DNA of 64,000 nucleotides from Acholoe squamosa (GCA_949317995.1 OX439036.1:19938854-20002853), one strand, 5' to 3'; positions 9,333 to 22,165 are shown, counted from the stretch's first letter. Notes: generated by a model from the sequence alone, not told the origin. Program-made: numbers and translations.

Positions 9333-11970
9333 TCAATTCATATTTATTTGTCTCAATAATAAATTCAAAATACAATAAAATCAATGATAAAATTATGTAC
9401 ATTTCATTAATGTAAGGTTCAATATATTATAACAAATATTTTTGAAAGATGTACCAAGTTATATTTTATCACAATAATATCAAGACAAAATGGCTGCCAC
9501 TTAATAAAATTAATTTTAGTTGGCCACCTTATATCAAAGTACAAATTTTATTTGTACAATGTATTTTTATAAGATACCGAAAAAATAGTTTACATATAAA
9601 AGATGGACAGACTGGACTTAAAAAGACTTTACAAATTTAGGAAAAAGGTAATCCAGTTATTTGTAATAGATCTCATAAAGCACATTTAAATACACATTTT
9701 GTAATTAATGTCAACCAATTGGTATAATGGGTTTCACAATAAATTGAATAATATCAATTAAGTAAAATTTACAATGTATACAAGTATAAATTGTACGAAA
9801 TTATACAATCTAAGTGAGATCTTTTTCTGTTGGTAGCATTTCTTTTAAATCTCTTTTCAATAGAGACTTAAAAGAATTTAAATCCCCAATATTTCTTATA
9901 CAGAAATTTCCATTGAAGTGAAGAATTATAATGAACACCTCTTTTGTACATTTCACATTTTGAAATGAAATTTTTTAACAATATCCCTTTATAATATCTC
10001 AGGTTAAAAGTTGTTTCTCTGATGTTATTGGGATTTTTTACTTCGCTTGAAACCTTCAATAAGAACATGACTTTTTCTTTCAATAGATTTATACCTGACT
10101 CACAATGTTTTTGCTCTGTATCTGTAAGAACATTTACCCTCATACATATTTTAATAGCTCGATTTTGCATATGGTGTAGCTTATCAAGATAAGTAACACA
10201 AGTTTTATCATAGATAATATCCCCATAGTCGAATATAGAAAGTATATAAACTTTATATATTCTTAACATGTTGTCTACACTCAAAAATCTAGATATCTTG
10301 GCAAGTTGATATAATCTGTATGCCACTGTTTTCATTTGGTTTTTAAGAAATAAGTTATAATTCAAGGTTAGATCCGATATAACACCTAAATATTTGTAAC
10401 TAGGCACTCTCTTAATGGAATCCTTATTGATATTAAGATCCACATTGGAAAAATACTTTTTATGCCCAAAACCCATATTTCTTGTTTATCAGAATTGACA
10501 GTGAGTTTGTTTTTACAACACCAATTTACAAAATTATTTATATCACTTTGCATTTCTGATATAGCAATATTTTCATCTTTGTTTGATGTACATAAGGCAG
10601 TATCATCCGCAAATAAGTAAATATTTGAATATTTACATAAAATTGTGCATCATTTATGTAGACTAAAAACAATACAGGTCCAAGAATAGACCCTAGTGGA
10701 ACTCCACAATTAAAAGGTTCGAGATTAGACTCAGCACCATTAACAACCGTACATTGATATATATCTGATAAATAACTCGAAATCCAATTTAGTATTTAAC
10801 CATTTATACCTATATATTGTAATTTGTCTATTCAAAAAATTGTGATTTACTGTATTAAAAGCTTTTCTCAAGTCAAAAAATGTAAGAATTTTGACCAGAA
10901 GTTTTGTTATTTCATCAGTTAGTTTGCTTACTGATTGAATAGTGGACTTACATTTTCTGTAACCAACTTGTTTGTCCGACAATAAATTATTATTTTCCCA
11001 AAATTGTAGGACATAATTGTGAAATATTTTCTCTAATAATTTACCTGGAAGAGATTGGCCTCAAGTTACTCACAGACTTATCATCACCTCCTTTTGGGAT
11101 TGGGGCCACTTTGGCAATTTTCCAACTGGATGGAATTATTCCAGTACTAAGGGATGTGTTGAAAATGCACACCAGCTGTTTTAAAGTATTTTTAAAAACT
11201 ATTTTTAGTATTTTAGAGTTAATACCTTCAATAGCTGATGATTTATTGGTTTTAATATCATCAATGAAATTTCCAACTTCTTTCTCATAAGTGTGCAAAG
11301 CATCAAGTGAAGTCGAAGTATTGTAAATACCATCATAATATTATGTCCAATTTTAATGGAATTTACTTGCCAAAGTAGACCCAATATCAGCAAAGAATTT
11401 ATTTCATTTTCTTTTATAGATTCTCTATTTTTGATATTTCCTTCCAAAATTTTGATGGATCATTTTTATACTCATCTGTCAATTTTAGTACATAGTCTTG
11501 CCTAGTATTGGAGATGTTTTCACTAAGATATTTTCTAGCATTCTTTGCTTCTAACTTATCAAGAAGGTTAAGTTTTGTAAGATCTAGAAAGTAATCTATC
11601 CTTCTCATGAATTTCATCAAACAATTCCAATATAACCCAGTCTTCTTTAGATTTTCTAACCCCAAACTTCTTAATGGGACACATAGCATCTTAAAGTATA
11701 GTCAGTTGTTTCAGGTAATATGACCAGAGAAATTCTGGGTCAGAACTTTCATAGAACTTTGTCCAGGAAATATTATTAAAGTCATGCAAGAGAGATTTTT
11801 CATAAAAATTTTCATAGACCTTCCTTCATAAGTTAGTTTTGTATTAACCTTTTCAGGGATATCGATTAAACCAGATACCACACAATGATCACTAATATCA
11901 AATATATGACTCTAACATATTTAGTACATCAGTGAAAATTAAATCTAGGCAGGGGGAGACCACAAGGTCA
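9333..11970 (-). mobile_element. 5'-truncated CR1/Jockey-like LINE
   Basis: Read on the minus strand, it begins at about 11,970 within the last part of the apurinic endonuclease (I-S-D-H-C-V motif near 11,890), continues through the linker and reverse transcriptase, and ends in an AT-rich 3' region finishing near 9,333 with ACAAATAAATATGAATTGAA, a tail type common for CR1/L2-clade LINEs. Truncation at the 5' end is normal for target-primed reverse transcription. It resembles the LINE at 45-48 kb (shared P-x-S-W-K-I-A and S-N-L-R-P-I-S motifs) but is clearly diverged. Confidence 0.8.
9868..11689 (-). pseudogene. LINE reverse transcriptase, multiply frameshifted
   Basis: Pieces in order on the minus strand: 11,689-11,414 (endonuclease-RT linker, F-W-K-E-I motif); 11,298-11,041 (RT start: S-S-W-K-I-A, P-K-G-G-D, S-N-L-R-P-I-S); 10,982-10,740 (F-D-L-R-K-A-F-N-T-V-N-H, RT motif A); the F-A-D-D-T catalytic box near 10,597-10,618; 10,476-9,868 (thumb and C-terminal part with Y-K-Y-L-G-V and I-F-D-Y-G-D). 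Catalytic aspartates are preserved, so decay is by indels rather than loss of active-site residues. The fragments share one order and family. Confidence 0.8.
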
Positions 11971-12167
11971 AACATGCAGACTATTGCAAATTTTTTAAAC
12001 CACCGACCCTCCCTGGTGACTGTGGAAACAGCCTAGCTGCCCACAGCCTAGACTGCCCCAGTCCACCACCACTATGAGACAGATCTCAAAACTTTTTGGA
12101 TTAATTGGTGGACTGTATAAGGGCCTTTTTTGGTATTGGGTTGGCACCCAGGAAGAAGTCAGACGAT

Positions 12168-12761
12168 TCAATACAGAGCCTTAGGATCCGCAACCACAGG
12201 AAGGCCGGGACTCACCCTGATCAGGTGTCCATGATCGCGGTCCCACTCCACAAGACGGGCCTCCAGGGATCCTAGGGCATATTCAGCAGCAGCCACAGGA
12301 TCTGCAGACACGGTGAAATCTATAAAACTCACAGCCGTGAGATAGTCCCATAGCACCTGTTCTTGAGGTCCCAGACTCAGGTCTATGAACCAGGCACTTA
12401 GGTTCACCAGAGACTCGGCCAGTTGGGACAAAGTAGCCTTTCTGCACATAGCAGAAGCCAAAAAGTACCTGCTATGGTACATGCTGACTACAGTATCCCC
12501 ATGGTCATCTATCTCCCTGTAGTGCCGGCAAACATAACCAATGTGCAAAGCCTGGCTAGCCTCCACCATAGCCCTAGCAGAGCTACCCACAGTGAGTACC
12601 TCAGCAACAGGCAACAGGTAGACTATATGCAAAAGCCTGGTAGTTTGCCATGTTGTATACAGGAGTAGTGCACAAGTAGGACTACCCCTACCACAACCAC
12701 ACCCACTTTTTAAAGACCAATCCACCATCATGAGCTGTCCACCTGACACCAAGCTAAGCAC
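12168..12761 (-). CDS. Unrecognised 197-codon ORF
   Basis: This open frame is long for its AT-rich surroundings and has higher GC content. The predicted protein has a Cys/Gly-rich start, a hydrophobic middle (about residues 35-75) and a C-terminal part rich in acidic and aliphatic residues that looks helical (W-D-Y-L-T-A and S-L-E-A-R-L-V-E-W-D). I do not recognise a family. It may be a fragment of an unknown mobile element or an exon; the start codon is simply the first ATG. The plus-strand ORF at 12,423-12,668 is its shadow. Confidence 0.3.
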   Translation of the reverse strand: MLSLVSGGQLMMVDWSLKSGCGCGRGSPTCALLLYTTWQTTRLLHIVYLLPVAEVLTVGSSARAMVEASQALHIGYVCRHYREIDDHGDTVVSMYHSRYFLASAMCRKATLSQLAESLVNLSAWFIDLSLGPQEQVLWDYLTAVSFIDFTVSADPVAAAEYALGSLEARLVEWDRDHGHLIRVSPGLPVVADPKALY

Positions 12762-12769
12762 TGCTGAGT

Positions 12770-13449
12770 CATATGTCAGAACCCGTTACCTAACACCTCA
12801 GATGCCACACTGCATGAACCCAACAAGGTGAGATGGCACATCTCACACCTGACACCACCTCCACTGTCAATTAATTCATCTAAAATTTGGCAATTGCCAT
12901 AAGATACACAACCATATTATTGATGTATAATATGAAAACCTATGGTATTCTCACAAAATCTCGATGATTAATATGGGCATACATGCACAATTGTACAAAA
13001 TAATTCAGAAAATGTACAAGTTTCAAGTAGTATACATGAAACATGCAAGGTAGATAACTCAGGCAGTTTTTGTACCAAATTTAGCACTTGTATACTACAC
13101 CAAGGTTTACATAAAGAAACACACTTTAGGTAACCCAAAGAATCAATAAAAACAAAATGTGTAAAATGTAGAAATGTATACAAGAAAAATCTTATACACA
13201 AAAAAGAATATATTCAAAATCACGTGTGAAATGTATTAAGAATTTAGTAGCTACTTAAATTATTAACCTGAATAATCTTTCACAGGGACATGTACTTTAG
13301 AAGCATACCGGCGGTATGCTGCATACATGCTGGGGAAAAGTCAATTAAGCAGTGGCCCATTGTCGAAATTGCCAATTAACACCCATACAGCAAAATCAGA
13401 GTAACTGAATCAGACAAACAAGTCCATTATACATAAAATACTCCGTTTT
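12770..13449. other. Intergenic, no gene seen
   Basis: AT-rich. The only marked structure is the short palindrome GCATACCGGCGGTATGC at 13,302-13,318. Confidence 0.4.
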
Positions 13450-13481
13450 CTGGCCCTCAGAAAATTTTGTCTGAGGGCCAG
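13450..13481. repeat. Perfect 12-bp hairpin
   Basis: CTGGCCCTCAGA (13,450-13,461) is followed, 8 nt later, by its exact complement at 13,470-13,481. It lies just before the TTGTA repeats and the broken gene at 13.6 kb, and could be an end or subterminal structure of a transposon. Confidence 0.55.
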
Positions 13482-13502
13482 ACTAACTGTATTTTGTCCA
13501 CC

Positions 13503-13640
13503 AATTTGTATGTTGTGGGTCAAGTTGTACGTTTGTATCCCAATTTTGCACAGTTGTACACAATTGTACACTAATTTGTATTTTTGTACACCTATTTGTA
13601 TATTTGTTCACCAAATTGTATATTTGTGTGTCCTCACACC
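13503..13640. repeat. Degenerate TTGTA/TTGTACACC minisatellite
   Basis: Six or more imperfect copies of an 18-20-bp unit of the type AATTTGTATxTTTGTACACC. ORFs drawn across it are low-complexity artefacts. Confidence 0.55.
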
Positions 13641-15245
13641 CAAAGTCAAGCTCCACATCACATGCAAACCCCAGCCCAAGAGACCCAAGCCAACTACACT
13701 GGGTAGACCCTGTATACCCAGTGCAGCAGGAACTGATGGAGGCCGGACAACTTCCTTCTGCCACACCTCAGCCTGCTGCCACTGACACTCCACAGCTCAC
13801 TGGACCAGCTGCACCACAGCATGCTGCCACTGATGCTCTGCAGCTGGCTGGACCAGCTGCACCGCAGGCTGCTGCACCTGACACTCTACAGCTGGCTGGA
13901 CCAACTGCACTGCAGCCTGCAACAACTGAGACTGTCACCCCTAATGCGGACCACTTGAAGGCACTGAGGAGCTACATAATGGTCACTCAGCAGGTCCGGA
14001 AAACATCAACGAAAATCAAACCAAAGCTGATGCACTCACCTGCCACCAAAAATGTCTATGTGCAGCAAGGCAGGCTGGGGGAGCTCCCCCTGCAGGTCCC
14101 CTACTATATCTTCTGGGAAAAGGAGTTCAAAGAAGAGGCTGGAGGATGCAGAAAACACCAGGAAACATGTCCTTGAGTTCCTCACACATTATTTACGAGT
14201 TGCCTGACAAAAAACATGCAACTAAGAAGGGCGAGCAGAAGAACGCCCTCTCGGACACCCTGGTCAACCTGCACATGAGGTACTGTGCAGAATTCAAATC
14301 AGACCTGCCACCTTCAGCAGAGCCAGACCAATCTGGTGCAAGCTGAACCACTTCCTTAAAAGGTTGGTCTGTCTCTGCAAACAGCATTCCAACATGGACC
14401 TCATGTTGGAGGTTGTACCAGGGCTGCCTTACTCAACATCACAGTTACTGGAGCCTTTCAACGATGAGGAGATCGAGGAGAAACTCAACAACCTGCCAGG
14501 GACACATGTGTCATACAGCACATGGGAAAGGTCATAAAAAAATACAACGTAAAAGATGTGACCTACACCAAGCTGATCAAGGTACTAGATGAAAAGGCAG
14601 ACTTCCTAACGAAATTCACTAGTGCACTGCCCAAACTCCGGGACCACTGCTCAAGAGTTGCTGCCTAGTTCAGTCAGTGCCGGTCACTGCATAATCCAGA
14701 TGGATTATGCAGAAAACTGGAACTGCTCGTACCTCCCGGAGATTGCCGCGGCTTATTACTCAAAATACCAAGTTACCCTCCACCCTATAGTGGTGAAGGT
14801 AAAGGCGGCCAATGGAGACCTGGAAACCATCACGTTTGTCAGTGTGACTTCTGTCACAAACCACACGTTTCTAACCACCTGGTTCTTCATTGGCCAGCTG
14901 GTGGAAATCCTAAAGAAAACCCACGGCATCACCTTTGTCCATTTCATCACTGACTCGCTCAGCAGTCAGTACCGCAACTGGTACACCATTCAAATGGTGG
15001 CCCGGTTTCAGGGTATCGTCAGCCTCGGAGCTGCCTGGAACTGGCTCGAGTTTGGCCATGGGAAGGGTGCATGTGATGGGTTTGGAGGTACCCTGAAGTG
15101 GCTGGCTGATCGGCTCGTGAAGTCCAGCTCCATCATCCAGATTGCTGAGGACTTCACTGAGGTGGTGGGTTCAGCCAGCATTTTGCATTTTTGGGCAATT
15201 TTCTCAAATTTCCAAGTAATTTACTGCTTATCTAAGCAGTTCTAG
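13640..15245 (+). pseudogene. Broken gene with DDE-like HGKG-motif protein
   Basis: Three frames carry one protein: 13,640-14,176 (Pro/Ala/Gln-rich repeats, then a basic segment), 14,146-14,346 and on to about 14,530 (C-L-C-K-Q-H-S-N-M segment), then 14,622-15,245. The last part has M-D-Y-A-E-N (14,700), I-T-D-S...Q-Y-R-N (about 14,946) and W-L-E-F-G-H-G-K-G-A-C-D-G (about 15,039). I recognise this set of motifs from uncharacterised, often repeated, metazoan proteins but cannot name the family. The two aspartates and the Glu before HGKG give a D...D-x31-E spacing, which would fit an RNase H-fold DDE transposase; that is inference. Similarity fades after about 15,175, so the 3' end is truncated. 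Confidence 0.55.
13778..13921 (+). repeat. Three in-frame 48-bp tandem repeats
   Basis: Units at 13,778-13,825, 13,826-13,873 and 13,874-13,921 encode a 16-residue Pro/Ala/Gln unit (core L-Q-L-A-G-P-A-A-P-Q). They lie in the N-terminal part of the broken gene, and the exact codon-length period suggests it expanded while coding. Confidence 0.7.
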
Positions 15246-15544
15246 AACATCATGAACTATTTTTTTCCTCAGTGGGAGGTCCTATCTAACATTTCCATGT
15301 CGTTTGGAGTTCATACGACACACAATTTTGTCAAGGTACCTCTTCCCATGAAAAATGACAGATTTTCTACTCACCAAGCCTATCATTTATATATACTAGC
15401 TAGCCTGCTAATATATCAGCTTTAATCTATTTAATACCCACCATCAAAGGGGTTCCTATAGGGGTCTATTTGGCAGAAAAAAATTTGGCTCTACCTATAA
15501 AACGTACATCACCACAGCCTTGGAACCAATTTTCAACTCCGGAG

Positions 15545-15583
15545 GTGACCTACGCTGAATTGGCCCAATTCAGCGTAGGTCAC
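15545..15583. repeat. Perfect 39-bp palindrome
   Basis: Arms of 19 bp (GTGACCTACGCTGAATTGG and its exact complement) separated by one C. It would extrude as a near-loopless hairpin. Confidence 0.85.
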
Positions 15584-15599
15584 AAAAAGTGATTGTTTA

Positions 15600-16500
15600 T
15601 GTAGAATGGTCACCAGTCTAAGGAATGTTTGGCTGGATAAGAATGACAAAATGAGTTATGTTGATTTATTTTTCTGTAAGGGCTGGCCTGCGGTGAGTCA
15701 GAAGTGTGTCTAAAAAATGCCAAAGATCATTTTCAGCAAGGGCCTTCCTGAGCTTCTTAAATAACTTATAGTTGGCAGAGGGTAACTGTGTTGTGTAGTA
15801 GTCACACTGTAGGGAAGGTATAGTGATTCTTAAGAGTATATGATGTTTTTTGATGAACTGAGGGTAAAGTTAAAACTGTGGATCGATTTTCACCAAATTT
15901 TACACCTCGCACTATATAACACAAGACCAGCAATTCCAAAAGTCTTGATCCTTGGTTTTCGATTTTTGGTACACATTACTACTTAATTGTAGTATTATTG
16001 AGATAAAACTTGGTGGCAATCCAAGCATTACTCAGTGTAGTTTTGATGTTATATCTAAAAACTTGACCAAGGCTGAACAAGTTTCAAAGGGTTTTACATT
16101 GCAGGCTATAAAAACTGACCCGTTTGGAGTCAACTTTTTTGAATAGCCAAGATATAGGGCTTAAAATTAAATAAAGTGTTATTAAGTAATACTGAGTTTC
16201 TTAATTCATCAGTTCTGAGCCAAATATGCATTAAAAAGTGAAATAGCCCAAATAATTCATTCATTGCCATGATTATAAATAATGTTCTATGGCTAGCGAT
16301 AGGGAGTGCTAGCTGGAATAAGTCATTATAATGTAGACTAAGTCGTTATGTAGATGAATTAAGTCATTATTTACACAGGGATTAAGAAATTGGGTCTAAA
16401 TGAATTAAATACATTTAATTGTATACATGTGGGTATGTTGGGGGGAAAGGGTAGTCAATAAACATGTTCTTTCCAGTTCTGTTAAAACGTGTTTCTCTTA
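15600..16500. other. Intergenic, no gene seen
   Basis: AT-rich with no sustained reading frame beyond 64 codons. Confidence 0.4.
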
Positions 16501-16509
16501 TATATACCA

Positions 16510-16952
16510 GACTAGACCCGAGTGAGACCCTATATGCAGAAGGTTGATAGCCATAGTAACAGACTAGACCCAGGAGAGACCCTGTTTTCCATACCCAGAG
16601 CAATAATTATATGCTGCACACACCAGTGTTTTGTTTTACTGTGAAGATAATGAATGTACCAAGCACCAAAAGTCCAAAATAACTGCAAAGGTATTGTTAA
16701 AATATGATTTTTTTTTGCAAATTTATGTGCCCTCATGCTACATTTTTAGCAAAACTGATCAGAAAAGAAGATCTTCCACAAGTAAAATCATGTTAAATGG
16801 AGATTAATAAGAGAGTTTAATTAACCTATGGGAGCATTTAATTATTATTAAGCACCTCCCTAAAGATAAAAGACATGGCAAGGAAAGAATGATATATAAG
16901 GGTTTTTACCCCTGTTTCAGGCTATGGACTAGACCCGAGAGAGACCCTATTT
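16510..16952. repeat. Three copies of a GACTAGACCCxxGAGACCCT motif
   Basis: The motif is at about 16,512, 16,563 and 16,926, always in the same orientation, within non-coding DNA. The spacing is irregular (about 51 and 363 bp), unlike a simple tandem repeat, and may mark subterminal repeats of an unidentified element. Confidence 0.4.
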
Positions 16953-19900
16953 GAGCTGCTGTAGAAGAACAAGGATAAGTCACAGGCTAATATCCTTATT
17001 GGTGGTTGTAGACAAGCTCCTTAGCTACCATATGAAGTAGAAAAAAGAGAGATAACCCATGCGTCATGCAGTTTTATAATATTTGACAAAATGCATGGTT
17101 GTGTAGATGGTCCCTTCGGGCCCCGATATTTCACTTTTCACCAAAAAAATCATAGAATGTCCATCTGTTTTCATTCCTAGCATGCTCCAACATCTTTATT
17201 TTACATATAAACTCTCGTCTAGTGCATAATTGAGGTAGTCCACTTTGGCCCTGTACCCTGCATTTAAAAACGATATTAAACTTACCCACATATATGGACC
17301 CTAAGCACCAACACATGTACTATATATACCTAAAACTTTTTAGGCTGGTCCAGAATATTTCTGGGCCCCCCCCTGGCAGCCCAGTTAATGACGATTCATG
17401 ATTATCAGTCATTCAATTGTAGACATGTTTGGCTCATGAGGAAAGAATATTTTGTGTATGTAAAGATATATTTAACACCATATGCCATGTGCGCGTAGCG
17501 ACGAGTGTACAAAAAGATGTGATTTTTAACTTTCAAAGTGGTAGTAGACAACCAAGATCGGCCTTATGCATTTTTAAATGACTCCAGATGGGTAGTACAA
17601 TCTCTTTTCTCATTGTGTGTGCGATAGCAATGGTATAATAATGATGATGTACAGATGAGCTGTGGCCATTCTTTGAGAGCTTAATGTATAGGGGACTATA
17701 CTGATGGTACATGAGATATAATGGCCTCTATGCAGGCACTGACTATGCAGTACAAGTATCATATATCAGGGTAATTGTAATTATTCTGTAGAGTAGGTCT
17801 ACCAGAGATAATGGTCAGTTAATATAGACATGGTATAAAGGATTTTGAATGAGCTAGGCTAGTTCAAGAGTTTTCAAGCTTTTTGGTATACATAAAGTCA
17901 TACATTGTACCATGCTGGCCACAATAATTGGTGGTCATAAGACTGTTATTAGTGATTTTATTCATGTTTGATTGATCATGATCAGTATAGTCCCCCTTTA
18001 TTGGAAGGTTTTACAGCATCTGCGATAAAAACTAACACAATAAGAGTTGGATCCTTGAATGAAACTTCTTAATAAGCCAAGATAATTTTTATAGGGCCAT
18101 CAATAAAATATAATGTTATTAAGAAAAGCTGAGTTTGTTAATTCATGATCCAGGCCCCCCATGTACATTAAATCTTGGAATGAGCCATATATAAAGGCTA
18201 TCATCAGATACAGACTCCAAGGCACTTTGTGCCAACAGGGACTATTTTATGCAGTTTTATCCCATGGCCTCTTGAAAGGTAAGGAGACCAAAGTGGCACT
18301 ATTTTTGTGCTGCAGTTACAAAGGTCTGGTCTATCAAATTTTTATTACGGTGGACATTTTATTCACATGTAATACCTGTCTCTCTCTGTTGGAATCTTTT
18401 ACATTTCAGCCCTCACTCCAATATTGTATAGAGGTATGTGGCAACAAAGAGTGAATTCCAGTTTTCCTTAAATTTCATTTATAGTAACTGTGAATCACAA
18501 CTTTAACCAAAAATACTTATTAGTTATCTGGAAATATATAACCCCTGAAGAGACTGCTCCTTTTTCCCACAGAGAGCTGCTCATTTGTGTACTTAAAAAT
18601 TTTAAGGCATTCTTCTGATAGCATCTAATGAAGCCACATGCACCTAATGAAAGCTTTAAAGCCAAACTTTACATTACCTCAGATTCTAGAGCACCTCTGT
18701 GCATCCTACCTATTCCAATTCTTCATATCTAAATAGCCTATGCTCTAGGCTAATTGTTTTAGTGTTCCGATGTCAAATACTCTACATAAAATTGTAGGCC
18801 CTATATCCAAGCAATTCAATAGTCTCTCCCTTTTTAATTCAGTTCTGGAGATCTGGCCCTTGAACTGAACCAACCACAATAGTCAATATACCGGTACCTG
18901 TCCACTTCACTGATGGGTGTTTAATGCCACAAGTGTAGTCTAGCATTTTCTCCAGCTCTTTCTTGTAGGCACAATTAAATCCCTTCACCAATATTTCGTC
19001 TCATAAGAGCCAAAATTGATAGGAGGAAATCGATAAAAACAATTTTTAGTACTGCCCACAATAGGAATATATAGTGGCCATTAAGCTTGGCTTTTAAGAC
19101 AAAAAATGGGAAGGAAAACATTGAGTAGACAAACTTCATAATAATTGGGCAGATTTCATGATAGTTGAAGATAGGTGAGAGGAAGCATCAATAATGCTTA
19201 GCCAAAGTATTGTTGGTTTTAGTGAGGTAGATATTGATGGATGGGGGATACTGGTAAGGCACGATCATTCTACCATGACTTTGCACATGACTGAAATGTC
19301 ATCTACCCCTGCTAAATCAGTAACCATCATTACATATACTGACATCTATGCAGGCCAGATATGTAAATGTATACAATACACATCAGCAATTGCTAGTGAA
19401 GGTGAAACAAGGTTACCATTCGATCTAATCACTAAGACCTATTTCTGTTTGTAAACCCATTTTCCACTCAGTATGGAAATATATACAGCATTGCATAGAT
19501 AATGAATTCTGATGCCTCAAATACGACTTTTCTCCCCAACAGGGAATGGCCGAATCGTATACCTGATCATGTTAGGCACCATCAGTGAGCAATGCAGGGA
19601 CTACAATCAGCCTGACGACCGGTTTTGGAGGAACACCTGTATTTAAAAGAAAGGAATCTGGGTCAAAGACTCTGGTTCTGACCACAGTGATATAATTGTG
19701 CATACCTACGTGAATATTTGTTGGTTATGTCGATCGATGCCAAAGAGGACTCACCTGAAAATATTGATCAAAATAATCATTAATGCAATGCACAAGAGCT
19801 TAATCGAAATAATTACAGATCTCTAGCAAAATTGAGACAATGATTTTACCATCAGTTTTACAGAGATTTCTTGTATCACACTGCTCTACCATACTGCCAT

Positions 19901-20900
19901 CTCGGGCTTTATGGTAGAAACTACACTTCTTCTCTGCATTGCAATTATGGTGGTTTACTGTTCAGTTTTACAAGGATGCACCATGCATCCCTTACCCGAA
20001 ATACAGACCATTTATTTTTATACGAATAATACTACGCTCAACGTTGAAACTAAGGATGCTGAATCATAATTGAATGCTTGAACATACTTGCTGTAGCCCC
20101 CTCTCAATCAAATTTAGAAATTCTAGCTCAGTTAAATCAGTGAGTTTTGTTGACCAGTAGGCTTATTCTAAGAAAACAGCCTGATTTATAAATAATAATT
20201 ATTGGATGAAACTGATATAACAAATGATGAGGAAAACCTTAAATATGGTGACTGCAATAATAACAAATGCAGAGTATTGTAGATAACATAGGCCCTGGTT
20301 AAGGAGGCATAAGGCTTTGATAGGTCTGAATCAAGTAACACTATTAATAATGAATGAAGCCCTCCTAACTCAGCCTCCACCCTGTTTTCATGTCATTGTG
20401 AGGCAGTAAACAGCTGAATATAAAATAGGACTTGACACATCAATGGTGTAACTGGTTGGATGCTAAAATATGAGATAGTACTTGTTGGTATCATTACTAC
20501 ACATCATTATGTCTATTGTCACTAAGCTGAATAAAAAGATATATCTGGTAGCAGCCTACACATAACCAGTCCTCTGCACACAATGGCATATCGTTTCGCT
20601 TGTTTAAAGGAATACTACTATTTTCAGGCGAGACCCAAAATTTCTGTTCTGTTTTAACCCGATGTCCGATTGGCTATCTGTTCCCAAAACACCCATGTGG
20701 ATACCCAACATTTTGCATTCAATTCTCTCAGCTTCTGTGTAGCCTGCAAACAAAATGAAAAGTGATTGGAAATTATGGATTATATAGACAAACATATATC
20801 CTGACATGGGAATTATTAGATGGATTTTGAAATTACGGTCGTGTCCCACTTTTGATCAAACCTGAGAATATTACAGGGACCTTTGTCAGTACCATAAATG
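16953..20900. other. Long gene-poor stretch
   Basis: No RNA gene, transposon end or convincing coding exon seen. The longest ORFs (18,161-18,454 and 19,194-19,454) lack domain signals and sit in AT-rich sequence. Confidence 0.4.
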
Positions 20901-20920
20901 CATCAAAATCTCCAGCCGAC

Positions 20921-20972
20921 TAGTGCATTAATGCACTACCAGGTAGAATACGGCTAGTGCATTAAAGCACTA
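20921..20972. repeat. Palindromic TAGTGCATTAATGCACTA and a near-copy
   Basis: A perfect 18-bp palindrome at 20,921-20,938 is followed 16 bp later by a one-mismatch version at 20,955-20,972. Confidence 0.6.
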
Positions 20973-22160
20973 TGAGGATCGGATTTTAAGTATATAATAG
21001 CATCATCCTGAGTCCCACCAAAAGTTTTTGGAATGCATAAGACCAGGTATCATTCAAAAGGAAATAACGTACAGATTTCAAATCAGTTAATTTAGAACAC
21101 ATTTTTCAAATACTGATTGTTTCCCTTTGGTCAGTCCAATCGAATATATCAATATAACAGGGTATAGGACCTTAATCTGCCGTATTCTAGGGACATTTAC
21201 CAAAGATAGAGCTGGCTGGAAAGAGTCAAGAACGGGTACCATAAAATATTCACTATACAAACTAATACCACCACTCATTAACCGCCCATATTTCACCTTT
21301 CCTATGAATACGGCCCAGTTAACACCAACATACTACCTACATTCCCTATAATCTAAATCATATAGAATGCGGAATAAGGAATTTGGAATAGGACCTTATA
21401 TGTGGCATAACCTCATACAGGATCATGGGATAAGCATCCCATAGAGAGACCCATATACCGGTTCATTACAGTACCATGCCAGACTCAGATAGACCCAGCA
21501 TAGTAGTCACACTGCCTCTGGTAGTGAGAGAGCAGTCACTGACTAGCCTTCAATCAGACTAGACGTTTAGCATTGATAGTGTCACCATCTTGTGGACAAT
21601 CCTATAGTAACACAGTACTATGTGCCATCTTTATTAGAATGGATTATCACTCAGGCTTATTGCGCCTGGAACCAAAGAATACCTATGAGAATTTTCAAGT
21701 GCACGGTGGAGATTATCCTGACGGAATGGAAAGATCTATTTGTCATGTTTTAAGTATAGTATGGAACCTCTTACAATAAGAAAGTGTAGCATCTCATTAG
21801 CCAAGTGAGATATATTGTACGTCATGAAACATCAATTGTCAAGCCCATGTAATAAAGATACATAAATGGTATCTCTTTATCAATGTCATCGAGAATCATA
21901 ATATTGAAAAAAGAATGTCCCAACCCAACATTTTCCACATGTTTAACAAGGACGCAAGACAACACATTTGACTATGGTTTTGTTGCTACCTCCCCAAAAG
22001 AACTAACCGTGACATAAGTGTTGAACTATAGCTTAATCTCCCTCTTCCCTAACAGTGTCCCCCCGCTGACTACTTCCAAATGCAGAGAAATATAAATACC
22101 AATGCTGCACACAGTCATCACCTTTGGCAGCTAACCACCAATGACCTTTCTTGGTTATGT
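20973..22160. other. Intergenic, no gene seen
   Basis: Contains only a small inverted repeat (ATGGGAT/ATCCCAT near 21,423-21,441). Confidence 0.4.
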
Positions 22161-22165
22161 TATCT

